A DNA stretch of 64,000 nt, from assembly GCA_049889695.1 (NCBI GenBank), contig JBMHCX010000019.1, forward strand, positions 1 to 64,000, in the 5' to 3' direction. Position 1 is the stretch's first letter, and each line of letters begins with the position of its first letter. The stretch is from WTJH01 sp049889695. Lineage in GTDB: Bacteria > Bacteroidota > Bacteroidia > Flavobacteriales > Flavobacteriaceae. The notes under the pieces were generated by a model. The model searched no databases and was not told where the DNA came from. It saw only the letters and a program-made list of their open reading frames with translations. Shown in pieces: positions 34,599 through 43,061 of the stretch. The position numbers were made by a program, and so were the translations under genes.

Positions 34599-36269
34599 GT
34601 GGAAGCTAAATCACTAAATTTTATAGAACATATCATCGAAGAGGATCTGATCAATGGTTTTTCTTCTAATGACTTAAGGTTTCGTTTTCCTCCGGAACCA
34701 AACGGATATCTCCATATAGGCCATGTTAAGGCTATATGTTTAAATTTTAATTTAGGGCTTCGATACAATGCTCCCGTTAATCTTCGTTTTGACGATACAA
34801 ACCCTGCAGCGGAAGAAACTAAGTTCGTAGATGCTATACAAGAAGATATCGCCTGGCTGGGCTATAAGTGGGACAAAATTTGCTACGCATCCGACTATTT
34901 CGATCAATTGTATGGGTGGGCAGAAGAATTGATTCAACAAGGCTTAGCTTATGTGGATAGTCAAGATTCTGAAAGTATAGCACAGCAAAAAGGAACCCCG
35001 ACAGAACCAGGTGTTGCCAGCCCTTTTCGCAATCGATCTGTAGATGAAAATTTATCTCTTTTTCGGGAGATGCGCGAAGGCAAACATTCCGAAGGATCTC
35101 ATGTATTAAGAGCCAAGATAGATATGGCAGCCGCCAACATGTTATTACGCGATCCTATTATGTATAGGATTATGCACAAAAACCACCATAGAACAGGGGA
35201 TAATTGGTGTATCTATCCAATGTATGACTGGACACATGGTCAGTCAGATTTCAAAGAACAAATTTCACACTCCCTCTGTTCGCTGGAGTTCAAGCCTCAC
35301 CGAGATCTATACGATTGGTTCCTGGATCAATTAGAGCTCAATAATGATTTACGACCAAAACAGCGCGAATTTGCACGACTCAATCTTGCTTATACAGTAA
35401 CCAGTAAACGCAAGCTCAAGGAACTGATCGATCAAGGTTTGGTAAGCGGCTGGGACGATCCGCGTATGCCAACTATTGCAGGCCTCCGAAAACGAGGGTA
35501 TACACCTGAGTCATTGCGAAATTTTGTAAATACCGTTGGGGTTGCTAAAAGAGAAAATCTGATTGATATGGCTCTTTTGGAGCATTCTGTTCGAGAACAT
35601 CTCAATCATGTTGCACCACGTGTGAATGCCGTTCTCGACCCTGTTCGTTTGACTATAGAAAATTACCCAGATGAACATACAGAGATTTTACAGGGCGAGA
35701 TTAACCCTGAACAACCAGATTTAGGAACAAGAGAAATACCCTTCTCAAAACATCTCCTCATAGAGAGAGAGGATTTTAAAGAATCCGCCAACCGAAAGTT
35801 TTTCCGTCTTACGCTTGGCAAAGAAGTTCGGTTAAAAAACGCCTATATCATTAAAGGTGAGAGAGTTATAAAAGATTCTACCGGTCAGATTACAGAAATT
35901 ATATGTTCGTATGATCCCGATAGTAAAAGTGGGTCAGGGACAGAGGCTAGTCAACGAAAAGTAAAAGGAACGCTTCATTGGGTCAGTGCTCAGCACGCAC
36001 TTTCTGCAGATGTTCATTTGTACGACCGCTTGTATACAGATCCTTCCCCGGATAAATCCGAAGGCACTCATCTCGATTATTTTAATCAAGACTCTCATCA
36101 ACTCGTTCACGCTAAGGTGGAGCCAAGCTTAAGCAATGCAACTGCCGGGACTTGTTTTCAGTTTCAGCGCCTAGGGTATTTTGTTTTAGACACAACATCT
36201 GCTAGCCATTTAAGTTTTAACAAAACTGTTGGCCTGAGAGATTCTTGGGCTAAACTTCAACAAGACTAA
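34599..36269 (+). CDS. glnS: glutaminyl-tRNA synthetase
   Basis: 556 residues from the GTG giving MEAKSLNFIEHIIEEDL, which aligns with the E. coli GlnS start. An ATG 48 nt upstream lies before the promoter element and is unlikely to be transcribed. The class-I signatures are FPPEPNGYLHIGHVKAIC (HIGH) and VTSKRKLKELI (KMSKS-type). Anticodon-binding barrels occupy the last 200 residues. It charges tRNA-Gln directly, so this organism does not rely only on the Glu-tRNA amidation route. It ends 4 nt inside the convergent SPFH gene. Confidence 0.94.
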   Translation: MEAKSLNFIEHIIEEDLINGFSSNDLRFRFPPEPNGYLHIGHVKAICLNFNLGLRYNAPVNLRFDDTNPAAEETKFVDAIQEDIAWLGYKWDKICYASDYFDQLYGWAEELIQQGLAYVDSQDSESIAQQKGTPTEPGVASPFRNRSVDENLSLFREMREGKHSEGSHVLRAKIDMAAANMLLRDPIMYRIMHKNHHRTGDNWCIYPMYDWTHGQSDFKEQISHSLCSLEFKPHRDLYDWFLDQLELNNDLRPKQREFARLNLAYTVTSKRKLKELIDQGLVSGWDDPRMPTIAGLRKRGYTPESLRNFVNTVGVAKRENLIDMALLEHSVREHLNHVAPRVNAVLDPVRLTIENYPDEHTEILQGEINPEQPDLGTREIPFSKHLLIEREDFKESANRKFFRLTLGKEVRLKNAYIIKGERVIKDSTGQITEIICSYDPDSKSGSGTEASQRKVKGTLHWVSAQHALSADVHLYDRLYTDPSPDKSEGTHLDYFNQDSHQLVHAKVEPSLSNATAGTCFQFQRLGYFVLDTTSASHLSFNKTVGLRDSWAKLQQD

Positions 36270-37192
36270 TCCTTGTTTGTGTCCTTTTGTTGCTTCTTCA
36301 TGGCTTCCCCTATCTGATTACTTGCGGTAAACGACGCTACCATATTGTTCAGCATATCACTTCCCGCTTGAGGAGAGTTTGGGAGAAGTATAAGATTGGT
36401 GTTGGTTTCTTCGCCTATCGATTGTAGTGTGTCGTAGTGTTGGGTAACGACAATTAAAGCAGATGCTTCCTGAGAGTTTATGCCCACCTTATTTAGAACA
36501 TCTACCGATTCTTCTAACCCTCGAGCAATTTCCCTGCGCTGATCAGCAATTCCTTGTCCTTGTAGACGTTTGCTTTCTGCCTCGGCTTTTGCTTTTTCTA
36601 CGATCAGTATACGTTCTGCGTCCCCTTCAAACTGAGCCGCTACCTTTTTACGTTCAGCAGCATTGATTCGATTCATTGCAGCTTTTACTTCAGCATCGGG
36701 GTCGATGTCTGTTACTAAAGCCTTAATGATGTCATAACCATAATTGATCATGGCATCATTCAATTCGCCTTTTACAGCATTGGCGATTTCATCTTTCTTT
36801 TCAAATACATCATCCAGTATCATTTTTGGAACGACTGCACGAACAACATCAAACACATAAGAAGTTATTTGGTCCTGCGGATAATCAAGCTTATAAAATG
36901 CCTCATAGACCTTTTCTGGTATCACCTTGTATTGGACAGACACTTTCAGTTTCACGAAGACATTATCCTTTGTTTTGGTGTCCACAATAACATCCAGCTG
37001 TTGTATTCTTAGACTTAAACGTCCAGTAATCCTATCGATGATAGGAATTTTAAAGTGAAGTCCAGAAGATCGAATGGCAATAAATTTCCCAAATCGTTCA
37101 ATCACGGCTGCTGTTTGTTGCTTCACAACGAATAGTCCTGACAAGAGCGCCAAGAGGAGTAAAACGATCAATAAAATGCTGCTAAATTCCAT
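36266..37192 (-). CDS. SPFH/stomatin-family membrane protein (QmcA-like)
   Basis: 308 residues: one N-terminal membrane helix (about 5-24), an SPFH (PHB) domain (about 28-180, opening VKQQTAAVIERFGKF), and an alanine/glutamate-rich coiled coil (about 180-240, AAERKKVAAQFEGDAERILI). The protein scaffolds membrane microdomains and often works with a NfeD-like partner; none is encoded here. It starts 5 nt after gltX on the same strand and is probably co-transcribed with it. Confidence 0.88.
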   Translation of the reverse strand: MEFSSILLIVLLLLALLSGLFVVKQQTAAVIERFGKFIAIRSSGLHFKIPIIDRITGRLSLRIQQLDVIVDTKTKDNVFVKLKVSVQYKVIPEKVYEAFYKLDYPQDQITSYVFDVVRAVVPKMILDDVFEKKDEIANAVKGELNDAMINYGYDIIKALVTDIDPDAEVKAAMNRINAAERKKVAAQFEGDAERILIVEKAKAEAESKRLQGQGIADQRREIARGLEESVDVLNKVGINSQEASALIVVTQHYDTLQSIGEETNTNLILLPNSPQAGSDMLNNMVASFTASNQIGEAMKKQQKDTNKD

Positions 37193-37197
37193 AAGTG

Positions 37198-38664
37198 TTA
37201 GTTTTCTAAATGGTTTTTCAATAGGTCAAGTCTCCTATAAATTACGTTATTTTCAAGGAACTTCAAAATCTCAAATACATCGGGTCCTTTTAACTCCCCA
37301 ACAAGAATCAATCGAAGAGTTTGCATAGCTACGCCAAACCCAATTTCTTCATTGTCACAAAATCTCTTTAAATCTTCTTTGACAAACGATGATTGTCGAA
37401 ACCACTGGTCACCAAGAAAGTTTAAGACCTTAGCCATTCCTTTCTCTGATATCTTTTTTATGACCCTTTCATCATAGCCCTCAGGGTCATGGAAGAGGCA
37501 TCTTGTTTCGTTAACCACATCACTCAACAACACTAAGCGTTCATGTATGATTGTCACTGCTTTGTGAAGGATAGATTTATCTATTGTATCAAGATAACCT
37601 CCTTTTACAATCAGATCAACAATTTCGTCGACGTCCTTATTCTTGATGTATTGTTGATTAATCCATTTAGCTTTTTCAAAGTCAAAGCGAGCGCCCCCCT
37701 TTTGCACCTGGTCAAATTCAAATTTCTTTACAAATTCGTCTAGACTCAATAATTCATCCTCACCCTCGTGGCTCCAACCAAGCAACATCAGTGTATTGAC
37801 TAATCCTTCTGCCAAGAACCCTTTTTCTTTAAACCCAGGCGATTCATTAAACACTAATGGAAAAATGGGAAAGCCACCCAGATCTCCATCTCTTTTGGAG
37901 AGCTTCCCTTTTCCAGTGGGTTTTAGAATTAAAGGTAAGTGTGCAAACTTCGGTATGTCCCAACCAAAAGCTTTATAAATTTGAATATGCACCGGTAACG
38001 AAGATAACCACTCTTCTCCTCGTATCACTGTTGTGATTTTCATATGATGATCATCCACCACATTAGCAAAATGGTAGGTAGGATACCCATCAGCCTTTAT
38101 TAAAATTTTATCTTCTAATTCAGCATTATCAAAATGAATATTTCCCCTGACCTCATCCGTACAAAACGTTGTTCCCGCTTCAATCTTTAGCCGAACCACA
38201 TATCCATTTGCTTTTCTTTTATTGATCTCATCTACATCTAAATCAAGACTGTTGTTCAGTTCTTTTCTGTTATGGAACCCATATTTAAAGCTGTGACCAT
38301 TTGCTTCTGCATGTTTTCTTAACTCGTTCAAACTTTCAGTGGTATCGAACGCATAATAAGCTTTTCCTTCGCGAATCAGTTTTTCGACTTCCCTTTGGTA
38401 AACATCCAATCGTTCGCTTTGTCGGTATGGACCATATTCACCAGGTTTGTCTACACTTTCATCAGGTTCAATGCCACACCATTTTAAACTATTCAAGATG
38501 TATTCTTCTGCCTTACCAACATATCGGTTTTGGTCTGTATCCTCTATTCTTAAGACAAAGACCCCCTCATTTTTCTTCGCGTAGGCGTAGTTAAATAGTG
38601 CTGTTCTTAATCCACCAATATGTAATGCTCCAGTTGGACTGGGTGCGAATCTTACACGTTCCAT
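37198..38664 (-). CDS. gltX: glutamyl-tRNA synthetase
   Basis: 488 residues. The ATP-binding signature is PSPTGALHIGGLRTAL (HIGH variant HIGG) near the N-terminus; KLSKRDGDL (about 250) is the KMSKS loop. The anticodon-binding helices fill the C-terminal third. The enzyme attaches glutamate to tRNA-Glu. Because glnS is also present, GltX need not charge tRNA-Gln. The gene stands alone upstream and leads into the SPFH gene; no perfect -7 element was seen in its 60-nt upstream gap, which it shares with ybeY. Confidence 0.93.
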   Translation of the reverse strand: MERVRFAPSPTGALHIGGLRTALFNYAYAKKNEGVFVLRIEDTDQNRYVGKAEEYILNSLKWCGIEPDESVDKPGEYGPYRQSERLDVYQREVEKLIREGKAYYAFDTTESLNELRKHAEANGHSFKYGFHNRKELNNSLDLDVDEINKRKANGYVVRLKIEAGTTFCTDEVRGNIHFDNAELEDKILIKADGYPTYHFANVVDDHHMKITTVIRGEEWLSSLPVHIQIYKAFGWDIPKFAHLPLILKPTGKGKLSKRDGDLGGFPIFPLVFNESPGFKEKGFLAEGLVNTLMLLGWSHEGEDELLSLDEFVKKFEFDQVQKGGARFDFEKAKWINQQYIKNKDVDEIVDLIVKGGYLDTIDKSILHKAVTIIHERLVLLSDVVNETRCLFHDPEGYDERVIKKISEKGMAKVLNFLGDQWFRQSSFVKEDLKRFCDNEEIGFGVAMQTLRLILVGELKGPDVFEILKFLENNVIYRRLDLLKNHLEN

Positions 38665-38708
38665 TTTCTGTTTTTTTGCAAAATTCTATGTTTTTCCTTG
38701 TGCCGACC

Positions 38709-38716
38709 TATCTTTG
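38709..38716 (+). promoter_or_regulatory. -7 promoter element (TATCTTTG) of ybeY
   Basis: A perfect match inside the longest open frame; it rules out the TTG at 38698 and points to the ATG at 38728. Confidence 0.6.
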
Positions 38717-38727
38717 ACCCAAAAAAG

Positions 38728-39138
38728 ATGGTGTTTTTTCATGGCTATGATGTACCATATGCCGAATTAGTACGCCCGAGGTTGATTGAACTCGCTGAAA
38801 AACACGGGTTTAGCGTGCATAAATTGTCATATTCTTTCTTAAATCAAGCAGAAATGCTAGCATTGAATCAATCTGCATTAAATCACGACACCCATACTGA
38901 TATCATAACCTTCGATTATACCGTCAACCACATGCTATCTGCCGATATTTATATTTCAACCGTAAGTCTACAAGAGAATGCGTCTAAATATCTTGTCTCA
39001 GTGGAGCATGAACTAACTAGACTCCTAGCTCATGGTTTGCTTCACTGTCTCGGTTTCAATGACAAGAGGGAAGAAGATAAGCGCCAAATGCGTTTAGCAG
39101 AAGATCAATTTTTAAATTGTTTCACGTGGAACACTTAA
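38728..39138 (+). CDS. ybeY: endoribonuclease YbeY, rRNA maturation
   Basis: 136 residues from the ATG giving MVFFHGYDVPYAE, chosen because the promoter element lies upstream of it. YbeY is a single-zinc RNase involved in 16S 3'-end maturation and ribosome quality control. The zinc motif reads HGLLHCLGFND; the third ligand position, His in E. coli (HxxxHxxxxxH), is Asp here, as is common in Bacteroidota. The family strand THTDIITFDY is present. A parS site (39118-39133) is embedded in the last six codons. mnmG follows after 3 nt. Confidence 0.88.
   Translation: MVFFHGYDVPYAELVRPRLIELAEKHGFSVHKLSYSFLNQAEMLALNQSALNHDTHTDIITFDYTVNHMLSADIYISTVSLQENASKYLVSVEHELTRLLAHGLLHCLGFNDKREEDKRQMRLAEDQFLNCFTWNT
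39118..39133. other. parS site 1 (TGTTTCACGTGGAACA)
   Basis: A 16-base match to the ParB-binding consensus TGTTTCACGTGAAACA with one mismatch (G for A at position 12). It lies within the C-terminal codons of ybeY. It is the inverted near-copy of parS site 2 (15 of 16 positions equal on the other strand). ParB would load here and spread, directing SMC to the origin region. Confidence 0.85.
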
Positions 39139-39141
39139 GTT

Positions 39142-41013
39142 ATGTTTGCTGATATATATGATGTTATTGTTGTAGGAGGAGGTCATGCCGGAGCAGAAGC
39201 TGCTGCCGCTTCTGCTAATCTAGGTTCAAATACCCTTTTGGTAACGATGAACCTTCAGACCCTTGGGCAAATGTCATGTAATCCCGCCATGGGTGGTATT
39301 GCAAAAGGACAAATTATCCGAGAGATAGATGCCTTTGGAGGTTACTCAGGTCTTATTTCTGACTCCTCAGCCATCCAGTTTAAGATGTTAAATCGTTCCA
39401 AAGGCCCAGCTATGTGGAGTCCACGTGTTCAGTCCGACCGTATGCTTTTTGCTCAACATTGGCGTGAAGCACTAGAACAAACGCCTAACCTCGATTTTTA
39501 CCAAGAAATGGTGACTGGACTGATTCTTGAGAAGGATCAAGTGAAAGGTGTGCGAACTTCCTTAGGAATTCCTATTTATGGGAAGTCTATTGTTCTTACA
39601 AACGGTACATTCTTGAATGGGCTCATACACATCGGGGATAAGAATTTTGGCGGAGGACGTGCAGGTGAGCCTGCGGCTAAGGGAATCACCGAACAACTGC
39701 GACAAATGGGTTTCACTTCTGGACGTATGAAAACAGGCACCCCCCCACGTGTTGATGGTCGTTCTTTAGATTATTCCGTTATGGAAGAACAACCTGGAGA
39801 CGAAGATCCCGAGCAATTTTCCTACTTAGGGCGCAAGAGCCCTTTGGGAAAACAGCGCAGTTGTCATATTACCTATACTAGTAATGACGTACACGAGACT
39901 TTACGTTCGGGTTTCGACCGATCCCCTATGTTCAATGGAGCCATTCAAAGTACAGGTCCGCGCTATTGCCCTTCGATAGAGGATAAAATCAATCGATTTG
40001 CGGATAAAGATCGTCATCAAATTTTTGTAGAACCTGAAGGCTGGAATACTGTCGAAGTGTATGTCAATGGTTTTTCTACCTCCTTGCCAGAAGATATTCA
40101 ATACGAAGCTCTAAGAAAGGTTAAGGGTTTTGAAAAAGTTAAAATGTTCCGCCCGGGTTATGCGATCGAGTATGATTATTTTCCTCCAACTCAACTGCAC
40201 CATAGTCTGCAAACCAAACTTTATCCGAACCTTTTCTTTGCGGGCCAGATCAATGGAACCACAGGCTATGAAGAGGCCGCAGCTCAAGGCCTGATGGCTG
40301 GTATTAATGCGCATCAGTTTGTGCGTGAATTAGATCCACTTATACTTGGCCGTGACGAAGCATACATTGGCGTATTAATCGATGATCTTATTCTTAAAGG
40401 CACAGAAGAGCCCTACCGTATGTTCACTTCACGTGCCGAATATCGAACCCTCCTACGTCAAGACAATGCAGACATACGACTGACGCATAAATCCCATTCG
40501 CTTGGTTTAGCTTCGAATGAACGACTTCGATTAGTAGAAGAGAAACAAGCACAAACATCACAGCTCATACAGTACTTCAATCAACAGAGTTTCCCTCTTG
40601 ACGAAGTGAACTCTCTTTATGCTGCTAAAAAAGTTCCTCAGGTCAAGCAAACTGACAAATGGATAAAGGTCATTTCCCGGCCACAAGTTCGAATGGCCGA
40701 TCTTTGTGCCCTTCCTTCTTTTCAGGACTATTTTTCAAAAACATCCATCCGTTCAGACGTACTATATCAGGTAGAAACGCAATTGAAGTACGCCGGCTAT
40801 ATTGAAAAGGAACGCCAGTTGGCGGACAAGCTTCAGCGTTTAGACCATATCAAGATTCCTGCCAATTTCGATTATTCTCCCTTAGCCTCTCTTTCCCACG
40901 AAGCCAAAGAGAAACTTTCGCAGCAGCAGCCCAAAAATCTGGGCCAAGCTTCACGTATTTCGGGGATTAATCCGTCTGACATCAGTGTATTGTTGGTGCA
41001 TTTAAGCAAATAG
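39142..41013 (+). CDS. mnmG: tRNA uridine-5-carboxymethylaminomethyl modification enzyme MnmG (GidA)
   Basis: 623 residues. The FAD-binding start DVIVVGGGHAGAEAA (GxGxxG) and the family stretch CNPAMGGIAKGQIIRE (about 51-66) identify MnmG; the C-terminal helices (about 540-620) bind MnmE. With MnmE it modifies U34 of tRNAs for Glu, Gln, Lys, Leu and Arg. It lies 3 nt after ybeY and is bracketed by two parS sites. In many bacteria gidA is next to oriC. Confidence 0.95.
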   Translation: MFADIYDVIVVGGGHAGAEAAAASANLGSNTLLVTMNLQTLGQMSCNPAMGGIAKGQIIREIDAFGGYSGLISDSSAIQFKMLNRSKGPAMWSPRVQSDRMLFAQHWREALEQTPNLDFYQEMVTGLILEKDQVKGVRTSLGIPIYGKSIVLTNGTFLNGLIHIGDKNFGGGRAGEPAAKGITEQLRQMGFTSGRMKTGTPPRVDGRSLDYSVMEEQPGDEDPEQFSYLGRKSPLGKQRSCHITYTSNDVHETLRSGFDRSPMFNGAIQSTGPRYCPSIEDKINRFADKDRHQIFVEPEGWNTVEVYVNGFSTSLPEDIQYEALRKVKGFEKVKMFRPGYAIEYDYFPPTQLHHSLQTKLYPNLFFAGQINGTTGYEEAAAQGLMAGINAHQFVRELDPLILGRDEAYIGVLIDDLILKGTEEPYRMFTSRAEYRTLLRQDNADIRLTHKSHSLGLASNERLRLVEEKQAQTSQLIQYFNQQSFPLDEVNSLYAAKKVPQVKQTDKWIKVISRPQVRMADLCALPSFQDYFSKTSIRSDVLYQVETQLKYAGYIEKERQLADKLQRLDHIKIPANFDYSPLASLSHEAKEKLSQQQPKNLGQASRISGINPSDISVLLVHLSK

Positions 41014-41015
41014 GA

Positions 41016-41031
41016 AGTTCCACGTGAAACA
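41016..41031. other. parS site 2 (AGTTCCACGTGAAACA)
   Basis: Matches the consensus TGTTNCACGTGAAACA at all fixed positions except the first base. It sits 3 nt after the mnmG stop and before the methyltransferase ATG, and is an inverted near-copy of site 1. Intergenic here, unlike site 1. Confidence 0.85.
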
Positions 41032-41037
41032 TATTCC

Positions 41038-41901
41038 ATGAATTCGAACAAGCCAACACATGTAGCGGATCGTTTTTTAACCCAAGAAAACTTTGAGCTG
41101 GTTTGGGAAGAGAACTATCATTGGGCTCAGACAATCCTCCCGCCGAATATACATTTGAACGATTACTACAAATCAGAAGCCTATATCTCTCACCAAAACA
41201 AGTCAGGTTCCTTGTTTGCTTGGCTCTACAGTGCTATCCAACACAAGATGTTTACTTACAAATGGAAGCGTATTTCGCTGTTTCTTCAAGGCCAAAGTCG
41301 AGTTCTAGATTATGGCTGTGGAACAGCGGATTTTCTCAACCATGTTCAACAACATGGCCATGAGGTCTGGGGAATAGAACCGAATGAAGTGGCCCGAAAT
41401 AATGCGGCGTTGCAAAACAATATTTTTTCTAGTCTGGGGAAACTCCCGGACCGCCTCTCCTTCGATTGTATCTCGCTGTGGCACGTTTTGGAACATGTCG
41501 ATGATCCAGCGCAATTATTACAGCAATTAAAAAACAGAATGGCCAAAAATGCCATCTTAGTGGTTGCCCTACCCAATCACGACTCTTGGGACGCTCAGCA
41601 CTACAAAGAGTATTGGGCGGCATGGGATGTTCCAAGACATCTTTGGCATTTTTCAAAAAAGGGTTTTATGGAATGGGCAAAATCGCAGGGATGGATTTGC
41701 TCTGCTAGTTATCCACTGTGGTTCGATGCGCTCTATGTTTCTCTACTTTCCGAGAAGTATCAGAAAAACACTTTGCCATGGTTTGGGGCTCTCCTAAAAG
41801 GGTTGTATTCGAATTTCAGAGCCTTAAAGCGTCAGAATTACTCATCTCATTTTTTTATTCTTCGACCTGCTCCCGCTGATGAAGTAAGCGCGTCAGCTTA
41901 A
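41038..41901 (+). CDS. class I SAM-dependent methyltransferase
   Basis: 287 residues. A Rossmann-type SAM-binding motif VLDYGCGTADFL (about 85-96) is followed by VWGIEPN (the acidic residue that binds the ribose) and FDCISLWHVLEHVDDP (motif typical of UbiE-like/lipid or small-molecule methyltransferases). The substrate is unknown. An N-terminal extension of about 60 residues precedes the fold. Its 3' end overlaps the end of holB by 47 nt on the opposite strand, an unusually long tail overlap in this window. Confidence 0.85.
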   Translation: MNSNKPTHVADRFLTQENFELVWEENYHWAQTILPPNIHLNDYYKSEAYISHQNKSGSLFAWLYSAIQHKMFTYKWKRISLFLQGQSRVLDYGCGTADFLNHVQQHGHEVWGIEPNEVARNNAALQNNIFSSLGKLPDRLSFDCISLWHVLEHVDDPAQLLQQLKNRMAKNAILVVALPNHDSWDAQHYKEYWAAWDVPRHLWHFSKKGFMEWAKSQGWICSASYPLWFDALYVSLLSEKYQKNTLPWFGALLKGLYSNFRALKRQNYSSHFFILRPAPADEVSASA

Positions 41902-42958
41902 AAGCTAAATCCGTAAACAGCATTTTTGCGTTCGCATTTCGTTCGAGATGATAGCTGTAGCCTTCCAGTAATTCAATGATCTCTAAAATGTTCTGGCCGT
42001 GAATAAAAGGCGCTAGTTTTTCTATTTTAAATCCTGTCCCGGAAACGAAATGCCCCAATTGAGGCGATTGGTACGCGTGCATCAATGCAGCCCGAAACAA
42101 CCGTAGTCCATAGGTTAGAAACTCTTTTTGTGTTTCACGATTCAGCTGAGCAACTCGTTCTGACCAAGAGAGGAGATCTAAGACGATTTGCTTATTCCCT
42201 CTTGCCCGAAATGCAGCCCGCAGGCCATTGATCCAAATCTCCTCAAAGCTATTCTGGTCTTTGTGTGTAGCCATTTGTAAAGCTCGGCCAATACTGCCGT
42301 CTGCTTGGAACAGTATTTCCTCTATTTGCTCTGGATCAACTCCCCTCCGATTTAGTTCTGCCTGAAGATCAAGATTATTCACCGGACCTAGAGTCGATTG
42401 CTGACAACGAGAAAGTAAGGTAGGCAGCATACGGGAGGTGTCTTCAGCAATAAGAATAAAGTAGGTGTCCTTTGGCGGTTCTTCTAAGAGTTTTAAAAGC
42501 TTGTTGGCTGCAGAAGTGTTCAGATGTTCAGCGCCCCAAATAATACAGACCTTGCTGCCACCCTCAAATGCCCTTAAATGCATCTTTCGGTTGAGCTCTG
42601 CAACTGCCTGAACGGGAATGATCAGTTGTTTATTTCCGCTTTCTAAAAACTGCGTCCAATCCCACTGGATCCCATAAGGAGATTCGTTAATAAATCCCCG
42701 CCACGAATCCATATAATCCTCGTGCGTTTCACCACTACTTCCAATTTTAGCAAAAGGGAAGACCATGTTCAAATCTGCCCAATCTTCCCAAGAATTCTCT
42801 TTTTTGTTTAAGAGCTTCTGTGCACAGGCGAAAGCCATCTTCAAAGCACCGTAAGAAGCATGTTCAATGAAAAGCGAGGAGTGTGGAAACCTTCCTTCAT
42901 CGATACTATTACGGAGGTTATCCCAAAGGTTTTTATTGCCAATAACGGTCAGATTCAT
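41855..42958 (-). CDS. holB: DNA polymerase III delta' subunit
   Basis: 367 residues. The AAA+-like clamp-loader fold shows HSSLFIEHASYGALKMAFACAQ (a degenerate Walker-A region typical of delta') and the later sensor region KLLKLLEEPPKDTYFILIAEDTSRMLPTLLSRCQ. HolB is part of the clamp loader that places the sliding clamp on primed DNA. The 3' end overlaps the methyltransferase gene by 47 nt. It is divergent from pgk. Confidence 0.88.
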   Translation of the reverse strand: MNLTVIGNKNLWDNLRNSIDEGRFPHSSLFIEHASYGALKMAFACAQKLLNKKENSWEDWADLNMVFPFAKIGSSGETHEDYMDSWRGFINESPYGIQWDWTQFLESGNKQLIIPVQAVAELNRKMHLRAFEGGSKVCIIWGAEHLNTSAANKLLKLLEEPPKDTYFILIAEDTSRMLPTLLSRCQQSTLGPVNNLDLQAELNRRGVDPEQIEEILFQADGSIGRALQMATHKDQNSFEEIWINGLRAAFRARGNKQIVLDLLSWSERVAQLNRETQKEFLTYGLRLFRAALMHAYQSPQLGHFVSGTGFKIEKLAPFIHGQNILEIIELLEGYSYHLERNANAKMLFTDLAFKLTRLLHQREQVEE

Positions 42959-43034
42959 GCCCCTAAAGATAATTGCTCGATAGAGAACACCTCAAAAAAG
43001 TAATTCGAATATCTTCTCTACGCTGACGAATGCT

Positions 43035-43042
43035 TAATTTTG
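43035..43042 (+). promoter_or_regulatory. -7 promoter element (TAATTTTG) of pgk
   Basis: A perfect TAnnTTTG match ending 19 nt before the pgk ATG at 43062. Confidence 0.55.
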
Positions 43043-43061
43043 CAGCAAACCAAATGAAAGA

